A stretch of 64,000 nucleotides of DNA. Origin: Streptomyces bikiniensis. Its GTDB lineage: Bacteria; Actinomycetota; Actinomycetes; Streptomycetales; Streptomycetaceae. Each line of letters opens with the position of its first letter. Within the stretch, counting starts at the first letter, position 1. The stretch is from positions 1 to 64,000 of the forward strand of contig JNWL01000031.1 of NCBI GenBank assembly GCA_000716465.1, in the 5' to 3' direction. Under the pieces are notes generated by a model. It made no database searches, was not told the DNA's origin, and saw only the letters and a list, made by a program, of their open reading frames with translations. A program made the translations under genes and the position numbers. Shown piece by piece: positions 36,107 through 44,555 of this stretch.

Positions 36107-36269
36107 GGCCTGTCCGGCGGATCACGGCCGGGGCCGCGGCGTCCGGCACGGCACCTCGCCGCGTTGCCGAAACGCCCCGACAGCTCCGCTGTCGAACCGC
36201 TCCGGCGTCTTGCGAGCCACCGCACCGGACGCCGCGGCCCACCCGACCCCGATCCGCCGGACAGGCCCT
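36105..36269. mobile_element. MITE-like element with 19-bp terminal inverted repeats
   Basis: A 165-base sequence bounded by perfect 19-base inverted repeats, AGGGCCTGTCCGGCGGATC at 36105-36123 and its complement at 36251-36269. A second perfect pair, GGCCGCGGCGTCCGG at 36132-36146 and 36225-36239, lies inside. There is no coding capacity. I have seen very similar GGCCTGTCCGGCGGATC-bounded repeats dispersed in Streptomyces genomes; no target duplication is evident here. Confidence 0.75.
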
Positions 36270-36286
36270 GGGGCCCGTCCCCGGGC

Positions 36287-37114
36287 CTACAGGGAGGCGA
36301 TCACGCGGTCCGCGAGGATGTAGACGTTCTCCTCGTCCGTGTCGCCGTACGAGAAGGTCAGGGCGAAGGCGCCGGAGACGCCCGAGCCGCCGAGCAGGAC
36401 CGGGGTGCGGCCCGCGCGCAGGGCCTCCGCGAGGCGCTCCGCGGTCTCGCGGTGCCCCGGGGTCATACAGAGCGTGGTGCCGTCCGCGAAGACGTACACG
36501 TCCAGGGTGCCCAGCGGGCCCGGACGGACGTCGGTCAGGGCCGTGCGCGTGTCGGCCAGCTCCTCCAGGCGCGCCACCGTCCGCTCGTGGTCGGTGACGA
36601 CCGGGGTCTGCACCGGCACGAAGTCCGGGTGCGAGGGGTGCCGGCGCCGGGCCGCGGCCAGCTCCGGGGAGTCCTCGGGGAACTCCTCCAGCGGCTCCGC
36701 CGCGCCGTCGAGCGCCGCCGCCTCGGCCTCCATGGCCTCCAGGGCCATCGCCTCCAGGCCCACGAAGTCGCTCTGGCGCGGCACGAAGAAGGCGTTGTCC
36801 TCGGCGGGGCCGCCGAGACCGCCCAGCAGGGACGGGGCGTCGGCGGCGTCCCGGGCCTCCTGCGCGGCCCAGAAGGCCCGTGCCTCGGCCAGCTCGCGCT
36901 CGCGCTCCTCGGCCAGGGCCTCCGCGACCGCGGCCCGTATCTCGGCGGCGGGCGTGGCGCGGGCCGCGGGGACCGTGGCGCCGTGCCCGGCGGCGAGCTC
37001 GCGCCGCAGGGCGCTGACCTGCTTGCGGAGACCGTGGACGGCGTGCAGGGCGGCAGCGCCCACGGCCGTGGCGGCGGCCGTGGTCAGCAGCAGGGCAAGA
37101 GGCATGGCGCTCAC
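36287..37114 (-). CDS. Hypothetical single-helix protein
   Basis: A 275-residue protein with an N-terminal hydrophobic segment (MSAMPLALLLTTAAATAVGA, no obvious cleavage site), a coiled-coil-like Ala/Glu-rich stretch (about 30-100), and a compact C-terminal domain (about 180-275: TLDVYVFADGTTLCMTPGHRETAERLAEAL). No family recognised; it is probably membrane-anchored. GTG at 37114 sits seven bases from GGAG. Confidence 0.75.
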   Translation of the reverse strand: MSAMPLALLLTTAAATAVGAAALHAVHGLRKQVSALRRELAAGHGATVPAARATPAAEIRAAVAEALAEERERELAEARAFWAAQEARDAADAPSLLGGLGGPAEDNAFFVPRQSDFVGLEAMALEAMEAEAAALDGAAEPLEEFPEDSPELAAARRRHPSHPDFVPVQTPVVTDHERTVARLEELADTRTALTDVRPGPLGTLDVYVFADGTTLCMTPGHRETAERLAEALRAGRTPVLLGGSGVSGAFALTFSYGDTDEENVYILADRVIASL

Positions 37115-37407
37115 TGACGTACTCCCGATTCCGAGTCGATCCCCCGACTTCCTACCTCAGCTTGTCGTGAGGCGGGGGCCGCTGTCAGTGCATTACGTCA
37201 CGAATTGGACAGGTATTTCTGCCCGGCGTTTGGTCCCGAAACCGCGCTGACCTGGGAAAACGAACTCCCCCGGGACGTAGGTCACATCCTGGGGGAGATT
37301 CGGTCACGGCTGGGACGCGACGTGGTTAGCCGTCGCTCGCGAGGAGATCGGGGCTCGGCTCGGGCGCTCGCTCTTCCGGGCGCGCCGGACTTCGCCTCCG
37401 CTGCGGC
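37115..37407. other. Gene-free spacer before the thiolase end
   Basis: No gene supported. An ORF on the plus strand (37205-37612) runs into the opposite-strand thiolase and lacks codon bias and a ribosome-binding site. Contains the promoter for the minus-strand gene at 36287. Confidence 0.5.
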
Positions 37408-38628
37408 TCAGCTCAGCCGCTCGATCACCATCGCCATGCCCTGGCCGCCGCCGACGCACATGGTCTCCAGGCCGAACTGCTTGTCGTGGAACTGGAGGCT
37501 GTTGATCAGGGTGCCGGTGATGCGGGCGCCGGTCATGCCGAAGGGGTGGCCGACGGCGATGGCGCCGCCGTTGACGTTCACCTTGTCCAGGTCCAGGCCC
37601 AGCTCCTGGTAGGAGGGGATGACCTGGGCGGCGAAGGCCTCGTTGATCTCGGCCAGGTCGATGTCGTCGATGGTGAGGCCGGCGCGCTTGAGGGCCTGCT
37701 TCGACGCCTCGACCGGGCCGAGGCCCATGATCTCGGGGGAGAGGCCGGAGACGCCGGTGGAGACGATCCGGGCCAGCGGGGTCAGGCCCAGCTCGCGGGC
37801 CTTGGTGTCGGACATGATCACCAGGGCGGCGGCGCCGTCGTTGAGCGGGCAGCAGTTGCCGGCGGTGACCAGGCCGTCGGGGCGGAAGACCGGCTTGAGG
37901 CCCTGCACGCCCTCCAGGGTGACGCCCGCGCGCGGGCCGTCGTCCGCGGAGACGACCGTGCCGTCCGGCAGCGTCACCGGGGTGATCTCGCGCTCCCAGA
38001 AGCCGTTCTTGATGGCCTGCTCGGCGAGGTTCTGCGACCGCACGCCGAACTCGTCCATCTCCTGGCGGCCGATGCCCTTCCAGCGGGCCAGGTTCTCGGC
38101 GGTCTGGCCCATGGCGATGTACGCGTCGGGGACGAGGCCGTCCTCGCGCGGGTCGTGCCAGGTGGAGCCCTCGGAGGCGGCGACCTCGGCGGTGCGGGCC
38201 TCGGCCTCGGCGAAGAACGGGTTGTGCGTGTCGGGCAGGGAGTCCGAGTTGCCCTTGGCGAAGCGGGAGACCATCTCGACGCCGGCCGAGACGAAGACGT
38301 CGCCCTCGCCCGCCTTGATCGCGTGCAGCGCCATCCGGGAGGTCTGGAGCGAGGAGGAACAGTAGCGGGTGATCGTGCAGCCCGGCAGGTGGTCCATGCC
38401 CATCTGCACGGCCACGATCCGGCCCAGGTTGTTGCCCTGCTCGCCGCCGGGCAGACCGCAGCCCAGCATCAGGTCGTCGATGTCGCGCGGGTCCAGCTCG
38501 GGCACCTTCGCCAGGGCGGCCTGGACGATGGTCGCGGTGAGGTCGTCCGGGCGCAGGTCCTTCAGGGAGCCCTTGAAGGCCCGGCCGATGGGGGAACGGG
38601 CGGTCGAGACGATCACGGCTTCGGGCAT
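37408..38628 (-). CDS. Acetyl-CoA C-acyltransferase (thiolase)
   Basis: A 406-residue thiolase that cleaves 3-ketoacyl-CoA in beta-oxidation or condenses two acetyl-CoA. Nucleophile Cys90 in [12 protein letters not shown], the NEAFAAQV motif, catalytic His in [16 protein letters not shown], and the second Cys in CVGGGQGMA are all in place. Length and motifs fit the FadA-like degradative class. ATG 38628 is preferred over GTG 38631 for its distance to GGAG. An operator of the acyl-CoA-responsive TetR type lies about 110 bases upstream. Confidence 0.93.
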   Translation of the reverse strand: MPEAVIVSTARSPIGRAFKGSLKDLRPDDLTATIVQAALAKVPELDPRDIDDLMLGCGLPGGEQGNNLGRIVAVQMGMDHLPGCTITRYCSSSLQTSRMALHAIKAGEGDVFVSAGVEMVSRFAKGNSDSLPDTHNPFFAEAEARTAEVAASEGSTWHDPREDGLVPDAYIAMGQTAENLARWKGIGRQEMDEFGVRSQNLAEQAIKNGFWEREITPVTLPDGTVVSADDGPRAGVTLEGVQGLKPVFRPDGLVTAGNCCPLNDGAAALVIMSDTKARELGLTPLARIVSTGVSGLSPEIMGLGPVEASKQALKRAGLTIDDIDLAEINEAFAAQVIPSYQELGLDLDKVNVNGGAIAVGHPFGMTGARITGTLINSLQFHDKQFGLETMCVGGGQGMAMVIERLS

Positions 38629-38728
38629 CACGGCTCCATGAGGGTGCGGAGTGGGCGGACTGAAAGGGAAGTTACCCGTACGTACTGCACGGGGTCACCG
38701 GGCCGGGCGTGTGATGCGGACCTCTTTT

Positions 38729-38744
38729 CTAAGCGGGCGCTCAG
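38729..38744. promoter_or_regulatory. TetR-type operator upstream of thiolase
   Basis: CTAAGCGGGCGCTCAG fits CTnAGCG-nn-CGCTnAG, a dyad seen before fatty-acid catabolism genes controlled by acyl-CoA-responsive TetR regulators in actinomycetes. It lies upstream of the thiolase, in a gap that also contains a duplicated GCGGCCGGGCTCCTGG. Confidence 0.6.
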
Positions 38745-38884
38745 TAAAGGGGCTCTCCTCGGGAACGGCGTCCGCCGGGACTTTGTTCCCGGGGCCCGGA
38801 GGCCGGGCAACCGGGCGGCCGGGCTCCTGGGCGGCCGGGCTCCTGGGCTTCCGGGCCCCGGGACCCCGGGCTCCCGGCGGACGA

Positions 38885-39970
38885 TCAGTTGGCGGAAGCC
38901 TCCGGCGAAGGGGCGGGTTCCCCTGCGGTCTCCGCAGCCCCCGCGGCCTCCGCCACCCCCGCGGCCTCCGCCGCCCCCGCCGCCCCCGCGGTCTCCGCCG
39001 CTTCGGGCGCGACCGGCAGCCGCCGCCTGCGACGGTGCTTGAGCAGGGCCCACGGCGCCCGGGCGCCCGTGACCTCGGTGCCCGCCTCCCGCGCCGCCTC
39101 GGCCGCGGCCTTCGCCACCGGCAGCATGTTCTCCCGGCGCGCCGGCTCCAGCCGGTCGGCTTCCGGCCACGCGCCGAGCACCGCGCAGACCGTCGGCAGG
39201 ACGGCCATCGCCGCCGTCGCGTACCCCTCGGCCGACGGGTGGAAGCTGTCCACCCCGAACATCTCGCGCGGGTTCGCCGCGAACTCCGGGCCGAGCAGGT
39301 CGCCGAGCGACACCGTCCGCCCGCCCTGCTCCACCACCACGATCGTCTGCGCCGCCGCCAGCTGCCGCGACGCCCGCCGGGCCAGCCAGCGCAGCGGCTG
39401 GTAGACCGGCTCGATCGTGCCCAGATCCGGGCAGGTGCCGACGACCACCTCCGAGCCCGCCGTCCGCAGCCGCCGCACCGCCGCCGCCAGGAGCCGTACC
39501 GACTCCGTCGCCGGCATCCGGTGCGTCACGTCGTTCGCCCCGATCATGATCACGCACACGTCCGGCGGCCCCAGGGGCTGCGAGAGCAGCAGCGACACCT
39601 GCCGCTCCAGGTCGTCCGAGCGCGCCCCCGACAGGGCCACGTTCCGCAGCAGCACCGGCCGCTCCGCCACCGCCGCGAGCCCCGAGGCGAGCAGCGCGCC
39701 CGGGGTCTGGCCGGTGCGGCGCACCCCCTGGCCCGCCGCCGTGGAATCACCCAGAAGGGCCAGCCGCAGCGGGTCCTCCGTCCCGAACGCCCGGCCGTAC
39801 AGCCCGTCCGCCGCGGGCGGCAGCGGGGCCGCCCCGCCCCCCACGGTCCGCTTCGCGATGTGCGCCTCGGCGAGCAGGACCCCCACCGCCGCGACCCCGA
39901 GGAGTCCGATGCCCCCACCGCCGTACGCCGCACCCGCCGCGATCCGCCGCGCCACCCTCGCCCTCGACAT
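38885..39970 (-). CDS. SGNH/GDSL family hydrolase
   Basis: A 361-residue hydrolase. An N-terminal uncleaved-looking hydrophobic segment (about 10-34) precedes the SGNH fold: block I LALLGDSTAAGQGV (Ser near 74), block III MIGANDVT, and block V DSFHPSAEGY with the catalytic Asp/His. Substrates could be lipid or carbohydrate esters at the cell surface. The C-terminal ~60 residues are Ala/Glu repeats (AAEAAGVAEAAGAAETAGEP) encoded by a GCCTCCGCG-type repeat and are likely dispensable. ATG 39970 with GAGGTG. It is divergent from cystathionine beta-synthase. Confidence 0.9.
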   Translation of the reverse strand: MSRARVARRIAAGAAYGGGGIGLLGVAAVGVLLAEAHIAKRTVGGGAAPLPPAADGLYGRAFGTEDPLRLALLGDSTAAGQGVRRTGQTPGALLASGLAAVAERPVLLRNVALSGARSDDLERQVSLLLSQPLGPPDVCVIMIGANDVTHRMPATESVRLLAAAVRRLRTAGSEVVVGTCPDLGTIEPVYQPLRWLARRASRQLAAAQTIVVVEQGGRTVSLGDLLGPEFAANPREMFGVDSFHPSAEGYATAAMAVLPTVCAVLGAWPEADRLEPARRENMLPVAKAAAEAAREAGTEVTGARAPWALLKHRRRRRLPVAPEAAETAGAAGAAEAAGVAEAAGAAETAGEPAPSPEASAN

Positions 39971-40073
39971 GGGGCCGTCACCTCCTTCAAGCCGTTCAGG
40001 GTGTAACTGCCCCGTAACCCGCTCCGAGTACGCATACGCTGGCCACACCATTACGGAGACCCCGGAGATTACG

Positions 40074-41462
40074 GTGCAATTCCACGACTCGATGATCAGC
40101 CTCGTCGGCAACACCCCGCTGGTGAAGCTCAACCACGTCACAGAGGGCATCCAGGCGACCGTCCTGGCCAAGGTCGAGTACTTCAACCCCGGCGGCTCGG
40201 TCAAGGACCGGATCGCCCTGCGGATGATCGAGGCGGCCGAGCGCAGCGGCGAGCTGAAGCCCGGTGGCACCATCGTCGAGCCCACGTCGGGCAACACCGG
40301 CGTCGGCCTGGCGATCGTGGCCCAGCAGAAGGGCTACAAGTGCATCTTCGTCTGCCCCGACAAGGTGTCGCTCGACAAGATCAACGTGCTGCGCGCGTAC
40401 GGCGCCGAGGTCGTCGTCTGCCCCACGGCCGTCGACCCGGAGCACCCGGACTCGTACTACAACGTCTCGGACCGGCTCGTCCGCGAGACGCCGAACGCGT
40501 GGAAGCCCGACCAGTACTCCAACCCGAACAACCCGCGCTCGCACTACGAGACCACCGGTCCCGAGCTGTGGGAGCAGACGGACGGGAAGATCACCCACTT
40601 CGTCGCGGGCGTCGGCACCGGCGGCACCATCTCCGGCACCGGCAACTACCTCAAGGAGGCCAGCGGCGGCGCCGTCAAGGTCATCGGCGCCGACCCGGAG
40701 GGCTCCGTCTACTCGGGCGGCTCGGGCCGTCCGTACCTGGTCGAGGGCGTCGGCGAGGACTTCTGGCCCAGCGCGTACGACCGGAAGGTCGCCGACGGGA
40801 TCGTGGCCGTGTCCGACAAGGACTCCTTCCAGATGACCCGCCGCCTCGCCAAGGAGGAGGGCCTCCTCGTCGGCGGCTCCTGCGGCATGGCCGTGGTCGC
40901 GGCCCTGGAGGTCGCCCGCGAGCTCGGCCCCGACGACGTCGTGGTCGTGCTGCTGCCGGACTCCGGCCGCGGCTACATGTCCAAGATCTTCAGCGACGAG
41001 TGGATGGCCGACTACGGCTTCCTGGAGGACACCTCCTCCGCCACCGTCGCGGACGTCCTGCGCCACAAGGAGGGCGGCCTGCCCTCCCTCGTCCACATGC
41101 ACCCGGACGAGACCGTCGGCCAGGCCATCGAGGTGCTGCGCGAGTACGGCGTCTCCCAGATGCCCATCGTGAAGCCGGGCGCCGGCCACCCCGACGTCAT
41201 GGCCGCCGAGGTCGTCGGCTCGGTCGTCGAGCGCGAGCTGCTGGACGCGCTCTTCACCAAGAAGGCGTCCCTGGAGGACCCGCTGGAGCGCCACATGAGC
41301 GCGCCGCTGCCGCAGGTCGGCTCCGGCGAGCCCGTGGCCGACCTGATGGCCGTCCTGGGCGAGTCCGCCGACGCGGCGATCGTCCTGGTCGAGGGCAAGC
41401 CGACCGGCGTCGTCAGCCGCCAGGACCTGCTGGCCTTCCTGGCGGGCGGCACCGCGAAGTAG
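40074..41462 (+). CDS. Cystathionine beta-synthase
   Basis: A 462-residue PLP enzyme that condenses serine and homocysteine to cystathionine (reverse transsulfuration). PLP Lys44 in NPGGSVKDRIALR, the EPTSGNTGVGLA loop, GVGTGGTISGTGNYLKE phosphate loop and GGSCGMAVVAAL are intact. Two C-terminal CBS domains (about 340-460) may bind a regulatory nucleotide. It lacks the N-terminal heme domain of animal enzymes. GTG at 40074 follows GGAG at six bases; the upstream CATACGCT could be the -10. Confidence 0.95.
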   Translation: MQFHDSMISLVGNTPLVKLNHVTEGIQATVLAKVEYFNPGGSVKDRIALRMIEAAERSGELKPGGTIVEPTSGNTGVGLAIVAQQKGYKCIFVCPDKVSLDKINVLRAYGAEVVVCPTAVDPEHPDSYYNVSDRLVRETPNAWKPDQYSNPNNPRSHYETTGPELWEQTDGKITHFVAGVGTGGTISGTGNYLKEASGGAVKVIGADPEGSVYSGGSGRPYLVEGVGEDFWPSAYDRKVADGIVAVSDKDSFQMTRRLAKEEGLLVGGSCGMAVVAALEVARELGPDDVVVVLLPDSGRGYMSKIFSDEWMADYGFLEDTSSATVADVLRHKEGGLPSLVHMHPDETVGQAIEVLREYGVSQMPIVKPGAGHPDVMAAEVVGSVVERELLDALFTKKASLEDPLERHMSAPLPQVGSGEPVADLMAVLGESADAAIVLVEGKPTGVVSRQDLLAFLAGGTAK

Positions 41463-41747
41463 GCCCGGACGCGGGCGGGCGGCGGCGCCGGGCGGGTCCG
41501 GGCGCGGGCCGCGCGGAGGTGTTCGCGCAACTGGTACGAGCACGTCACGTCCGTGCAGCACCCGCTTAACACGGGTCCGGCAGATTGTTCCTCGTCGGCG
41601 TCACGGACTTCCGGAGCGGCTCCCGGGCCTCCAGAGACGCCGCGGACGCGGACCGGCCCTGACCCGGGTCCGTGTCCCTCGCGGGGACCGCCGTCGTCCC
41701 GCCCCCCGGCAACGGGGGTGCGGCGGTCCCCGCGCCAAGCTCCGCGG

Positions 41748-41777
41748 AAGGGCCCCTCCCGGTGGTGAGGGGCCCTT
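41748..41777 (+). terminator. CBS terminator
   Basis: AAGGGCCCCTC (41748-41758) and GAGGGGCCCTT (41767-41777) form a perfect stem with an 8-base loop, followed by TCCC. Confidence 0.75.
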
Positions 41778-41838
41778 TCCCGTGTCCCTTCCGTGCCCCC
41801 TTCCCGTGCCCCCTTCCGCCCCCGCCCGTGCCGGATCG

Positions 41839-41854
41839 TGCATATCCTTATGCA
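41839..41854. promoter_or_regulatory. TGCATA-N4-TATGCA dyad before the RpiR gene
   Basis: Perfect inverted repeat, 40 bases before the RpiR start codon and overlapping the likely promoter. Probably the self-operator of this regulator; whether the same motif controls other genes here cannot be told by eye. Confidence 0.5.
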
Positions 41855-41893
41855 GAGCGATGTGCGAGTGAATAGGTGAAAGGGGAGGGCGAC

Positions 41894-42739
41894 GTGAGCG
41901 ACAGCCCGGCCGGTCGGCTCCAGGCCCTCTTCGAGGGGCACCGGCTGACGCCGACCCAGCGGCGGATCGCGCACTGCATGGTGCGGCGCGCCGCGGACGT
42001 GCCGTTCCTGTCCAGCGTGGAGCTGGCCGAGCTCGCCGGGGTCAGCCAGCCCTCCGTCACCCGCTTCGCCGTCGCCCTCGGCTTCGACGGCTACCCGGCG
42101 CTCCGCCGCCACCTGCGCGAGGTCGCGCCTCCCGAGGCCGAAGCCGGTTCCGGCGGGGGCGAGGAGCACAACGAGTACCAGCAGGCCGTGCTCGCCGAGA
42201 TCGAGAACCTCCGGCACCTCGCCGGGCTGCTCGCGGACCCCGGGCCCGTCGAGCGGGCCGGCCGGCTGCTCGCCCGCTCCCGCCCGCTGCCCGTGCTCGG
42301 GCTGCGGGCCGCCTCCTCGCAGGCGCGCGGCTTCGCCTACTTCGCCGCCAAGGTGCACCCGGACGTGCGGCTCCTCGACGAGGGCGGCTCGATGCTCACG
42401 GACCGCGTCGACGCGGCCGTACGGGCCGGGGCCACGGCTCTGCTCTGCTTCGCGCTGCCCCGGCACCCGCGCGAGGTCGTCGAGGCCCTGGAGTACGCGC
42501 GGGCGGCCGGACTCGCGGTCGTGACCGTCGCCGACTCGGCGTTCGCGCCCGTCGCCGCCCACAGCGACCTGCTGATCCCGGCCGCCGTCGGCACCGGGCT
42601 CGCCTTCGACACCGCCTGCGCCCCCATGATGCTCGGCCGGGTCCTCCTGGAGGCCATGGCCGACGAACTCCCCAACGCGCAGGCGCGCCTGGAGGAGTTC
42701 GACGCGAAGGCGGCGGCGCGGGGCCTGTTCGTGGAGTAG
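41894..42739 (+). CDS. MurR/RpiR family transcriptional regulator
   Basis: A 281-residue regulator. An N-terminal RpiR helix-turn-helix (about 10-80: LTPTQRRIAHCMVRRAADVPFLSSVELAELAGVSQPSVTRFAVALGFDGY) is followed by a SIS sugar-isomerase-like effector domain (about 125-265: LGLRAASSQARGFAYFAAKV...ALLCFALPRHPREVVEAL). Such proteins sense phosphosugars or related metabolites. It is the nearest regulator to the hut operon, but there are six genes between. GTG 41894 is chosen over 41876 because GGGGAGGG precedes it. Confidence 0.9.
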   Translation: MSDSPAGRLQALFEGHRLTPTQRRIAHCMVRRAADVPFLSSVELAELAGVSQPSVTRFAVALGFDGYPALRRHLREVAPPEAEAGSGGGEEHNEYQQAVLAEIENLRHLAGLLADPGPVERAGRLLARSRPLPVLGLRAASSQARGFAYFAAKVHPDVRLLDEGGSMLTDRVDAAVRAGATALLCFALPRHPREVVEALEYARAAGLAVVTVADSAFAPVAAHSDLLIPAAVGTGLAFDTACAPMMLGRVLLEAMADELPNAQARLEEFDAKAAARGLFVE

Positions 42740-42761
42740 CCGGCCGGACTCCTTCCGGCCG

Positions 42762-43133
42762 TCAGACCTCCAGCTCGTTCTCGATCTTCTTGAGCTGGTG
42801 GCGGGCCATCGCCAGGTTCGCCCGGTCCTTGTGCAGGGCCAGGTAGAGGAAGAGGCCGTTGGTGTTGCGCCCCTTGAGCAGCCGGATCAGGTGGTAGTGG
42901 GTGCCGAGGGTGATGAGGATGTCCTCGATCTCGTCGTTCAGGCCCAGCATCTCCATCGCCCGGACCTTGGCCCGGACGACGTCGGTGTTGCCGGCCGCGG
43001 CCACGTTCAGGTCCAGCTCCTTGCCGCCGCCGATCGTGCCGAGCGCCATGCCGCTGGTGTAGTCGACGAGCGCAGCGCCGATCGCGCCGTCGATGGAGGC
43101 CGCTTCCTTGAGGGAGGTCTCGGTGTTCGCCAT
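42762..43133 (-). CDS. Roadblock/LC7 family protein
   Basis: A 123-residue single-domain Roadblock protein: IGAALVDYTSGMALGTIGGGKELDLNVAAAGNT and ITLGTHYHLIRLLKGRNTNGLFLYLALHKDRANLAMARHQLKKIE. In bacteria these dimerise and act on Ras-like GTPases (MglB) or scaffold signalling complexes; in Streptomyces they are parts of conservons. It is the last gene of a four-gene minus-strand cluster with two related proteins. No GTPase gene is adjacent. The gap of about 100 bases to the next gene has G-rich short repeats. Confidence 0.88.
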   Translation of the reverse strand: MANTETSLKEAASIDGAIGAALVDYTSGMALGTIGGGKELDLNVAAAGNTDVVRAKVRAMEMLGLNDEIEDILITLGTHYHLIRLLKGRNTNGLFLYLALHKDRANLAMARHQLKKIENELEV

Positions 43134-43236
43134 GGTGTCGTACTTCTTCCTTCTGGGGTTACGGACTTCAGGGGTTGCGGGCTTCGGGGACTGCGGGCTT
43201 CCGGGGTGCGGGTTTCAGGGGGCGCGGGCTCCCCGG

Positions 43237-43737
43237 CTACGCGCTCCCGGGCCGGCGGACCTCCCGGACCGGGGGGCCCGCGGCGGGCGGCGGCTTCCCC
43301 GGGAGCGGGGGCCTGCCCGGGTACGGGGGCGGGAGCTGCCCCAGCCGGTTCGGCTCCCTGCGCTCAAGCGCGCCGTCGACCAGCTCGCCTATCCTGGCGC
43401 TGGACCTGCGGGCCTCCAGGTGGAGCCGCCCCACGTTGATCCGGGGCTCCGCGAGCAGCGTCAGGACGGCCGAGCCGCCCGCCGCGTACGTCGCCACGTA
43501 GCCGCTCTCGCCGCGTACGAGCAGTTCGCGGAAGCGGCCCTGGCCGGTGGAGTCGGTCAGGCGCTGGCCGACGCCGAGCGCCGCCGCGGTCAGCGCGGCC
43601 ACGCTCTCGGCCTCGCCGTCCACGGTGTCGTGGGCCAGGACGAGTCCGTCGGCGCTGGCCGCCAGGGCTCCGGTGAGCTGGGGCAGCCGCGCCCGCAGCC
43701 GTCTCAGCTCGCCGAGGACCTCGGCTTCTGCCGTCAT
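43237..43737 (-). CDS. MglB-like Roadblock/LC7 protein
   Basis: A 166-residue Roadblock protein of the MglB type. The core (about 10-125) reads LTGALAASADGLVLAHDTVDGEAESVAALTAAALGVGQRL, then LVRGESGYVATYAAGGSAVLTLLAEPRINVGRLHLEAR. A Pro-rich tail (about 135-166) is extra. ATG 43737 is chosen over 43782 because GAGGAG lies eight bases upstream. In other bacteria MglB-type proteins activate the GTPase MglA; here no MglA homologue is in the cluster. Confidence 0.85.
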   Translation of the reverse strand: MTAEAEVLGELRRLRARLPQLTGALAASADGLVLAHDTVDGEAESVAALTAAALGVGQRLTDSTGQGRFRELLVRGESGYVATYAAGGSAVLTLLAEPRINVGRLHLEARRSSARIGELVDGALERREPNRLGQLPPPYPGRPPLPGKPPPAAGPPVREVRRPGSA

Positions 43738-43778
43738 GAGCTGTCTCCTCTCGGCGCGCATGCGCAGGGCACGCCTCA

Positions 43779-44555
43779 TCACAGGTGTGCCTCCAGGGCG
43801 TCACGGAGCCGGCGCAGCAGGGCGATGTCGGGATCGGGCACCGGCGGGACGGGTAAGAGGGCCGGTGGCACGGGGTCGGGTTCGGGTTCGGGCGTGAGCG
43901 GGGTCTCGACGAGACCGGCGGCGGCGAGCCTCCGTACGTCGAGGAGGGTGTGGAAGGCGGGGCGGCCGAGCAGCCGGGCCAGCTCGGCCGGGGTGCGCTC
44001 GCCGTCGGCCGCCGCGAGCAGCGCGCGCTGCCGGGCCCCCACGGTCTGGCCGGGGGCGGCGGGGCGGGGGACGACCGGGGCGGTGTCCACGGCGGGGTAC
44101 GGCCAGACGGCGTCGAGGAGTTCGCGGCGGCGCACCGTCTCGCGCTCGACTGCCTCGGCCGAGACCGGCCGCACCGTCCCGAACCAGTGCCCCACCCCGT
44201 ACCGGAAGCGGGTCGGGCCGCTGGTGGGGGAGAGGGCGAAGAAGGCCGCGTCGAAGACGGCGCCGAGGTGGCAGATCTCCAGCTCCCCGTCCTGGAGCCG
44301 GCCGCTGTCGACCAGGAAGCGGCCCACCGCGCGGTGGGCGCCGGCCCGGTCGACGGCCTCGTCCCAGTTCTCCCGGGGCAGCCGGCCGCCGGTGGTGAGG
44401 AGGACGTCGACGCCGGGGGCGGCCGGGCTCTCGGCGTGCACGACCCGGCCGTCCACGAGGTAGAGCGTGCCGTGGTCGCGCAGCAGGGCCCCGGTGGCCT
44501 TCTCGGCGGCGAGCCGGACCAGCATCGGGGAGACGGGGGTGGCGACCGCGCTCAT
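43779..44555 (-). CDS. DUF4388-like protein with wHTH; carries a TTA codon
   Basis: A 258-residue protein in the Roadblock cluster. The N-terminal half resembles DUF4388/PatA N-domains (GALLRDHGTLYLVDGRVVHAESPAAPGVDVLLTT) and the C-terminal half looks like a winged helix (GERTPAELARLLGRPAFHTLLDVRRLAAAGLVE). Leu234 is encoded by TTA (43856-43854 on the minus strand), in frame, and is the only such codon I found in the genes of this window. The bldA tRNA is therefore expected to be needed for its translation, placing the cluster in late growth. ATG 44555 overlaps the preceding Roadblock stop by four bases. Confidence 0.8.
   Translation of the reverse strand: MSAVATPVSPMLVRLAAEKATGALLRDHGTLYLVDGRVVHAESPAAPGVDVLLTTGGRLPRENWDEAVDRAGAHRAVGRFLVDSGRLQDGELEICHLGAVFDAAFFALSPTSGPTRFRYGVGHWFGTVRPVSAEAVERETVRRRELLDAVWPYPAVDTAPVVPRPAAPGQTVGARQRALLAAADGERTPAELARLLGRPAFHTLLDVRRLAAAGLVETPLTPEPEPDPVPPALLPVPPVPDPDIALLRRLRDALEAHL

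Larger units (their letters stand above)
41463..41893 (+). other. Gene-free spacer, CBS end to RpiR start
   Basis: Apart from the terminator at 41748-41777 and the dyad at 41839-41854, which are listed separately, nothing gene-like is seen in this stretch. Confidence 0.5.

Noticed and set aside
37205..37612. Possible plus-strand gene in the gap before the thiolase
   Set aside because: Runs into the thiolase in antisense, no ribosome-binding site or domain.
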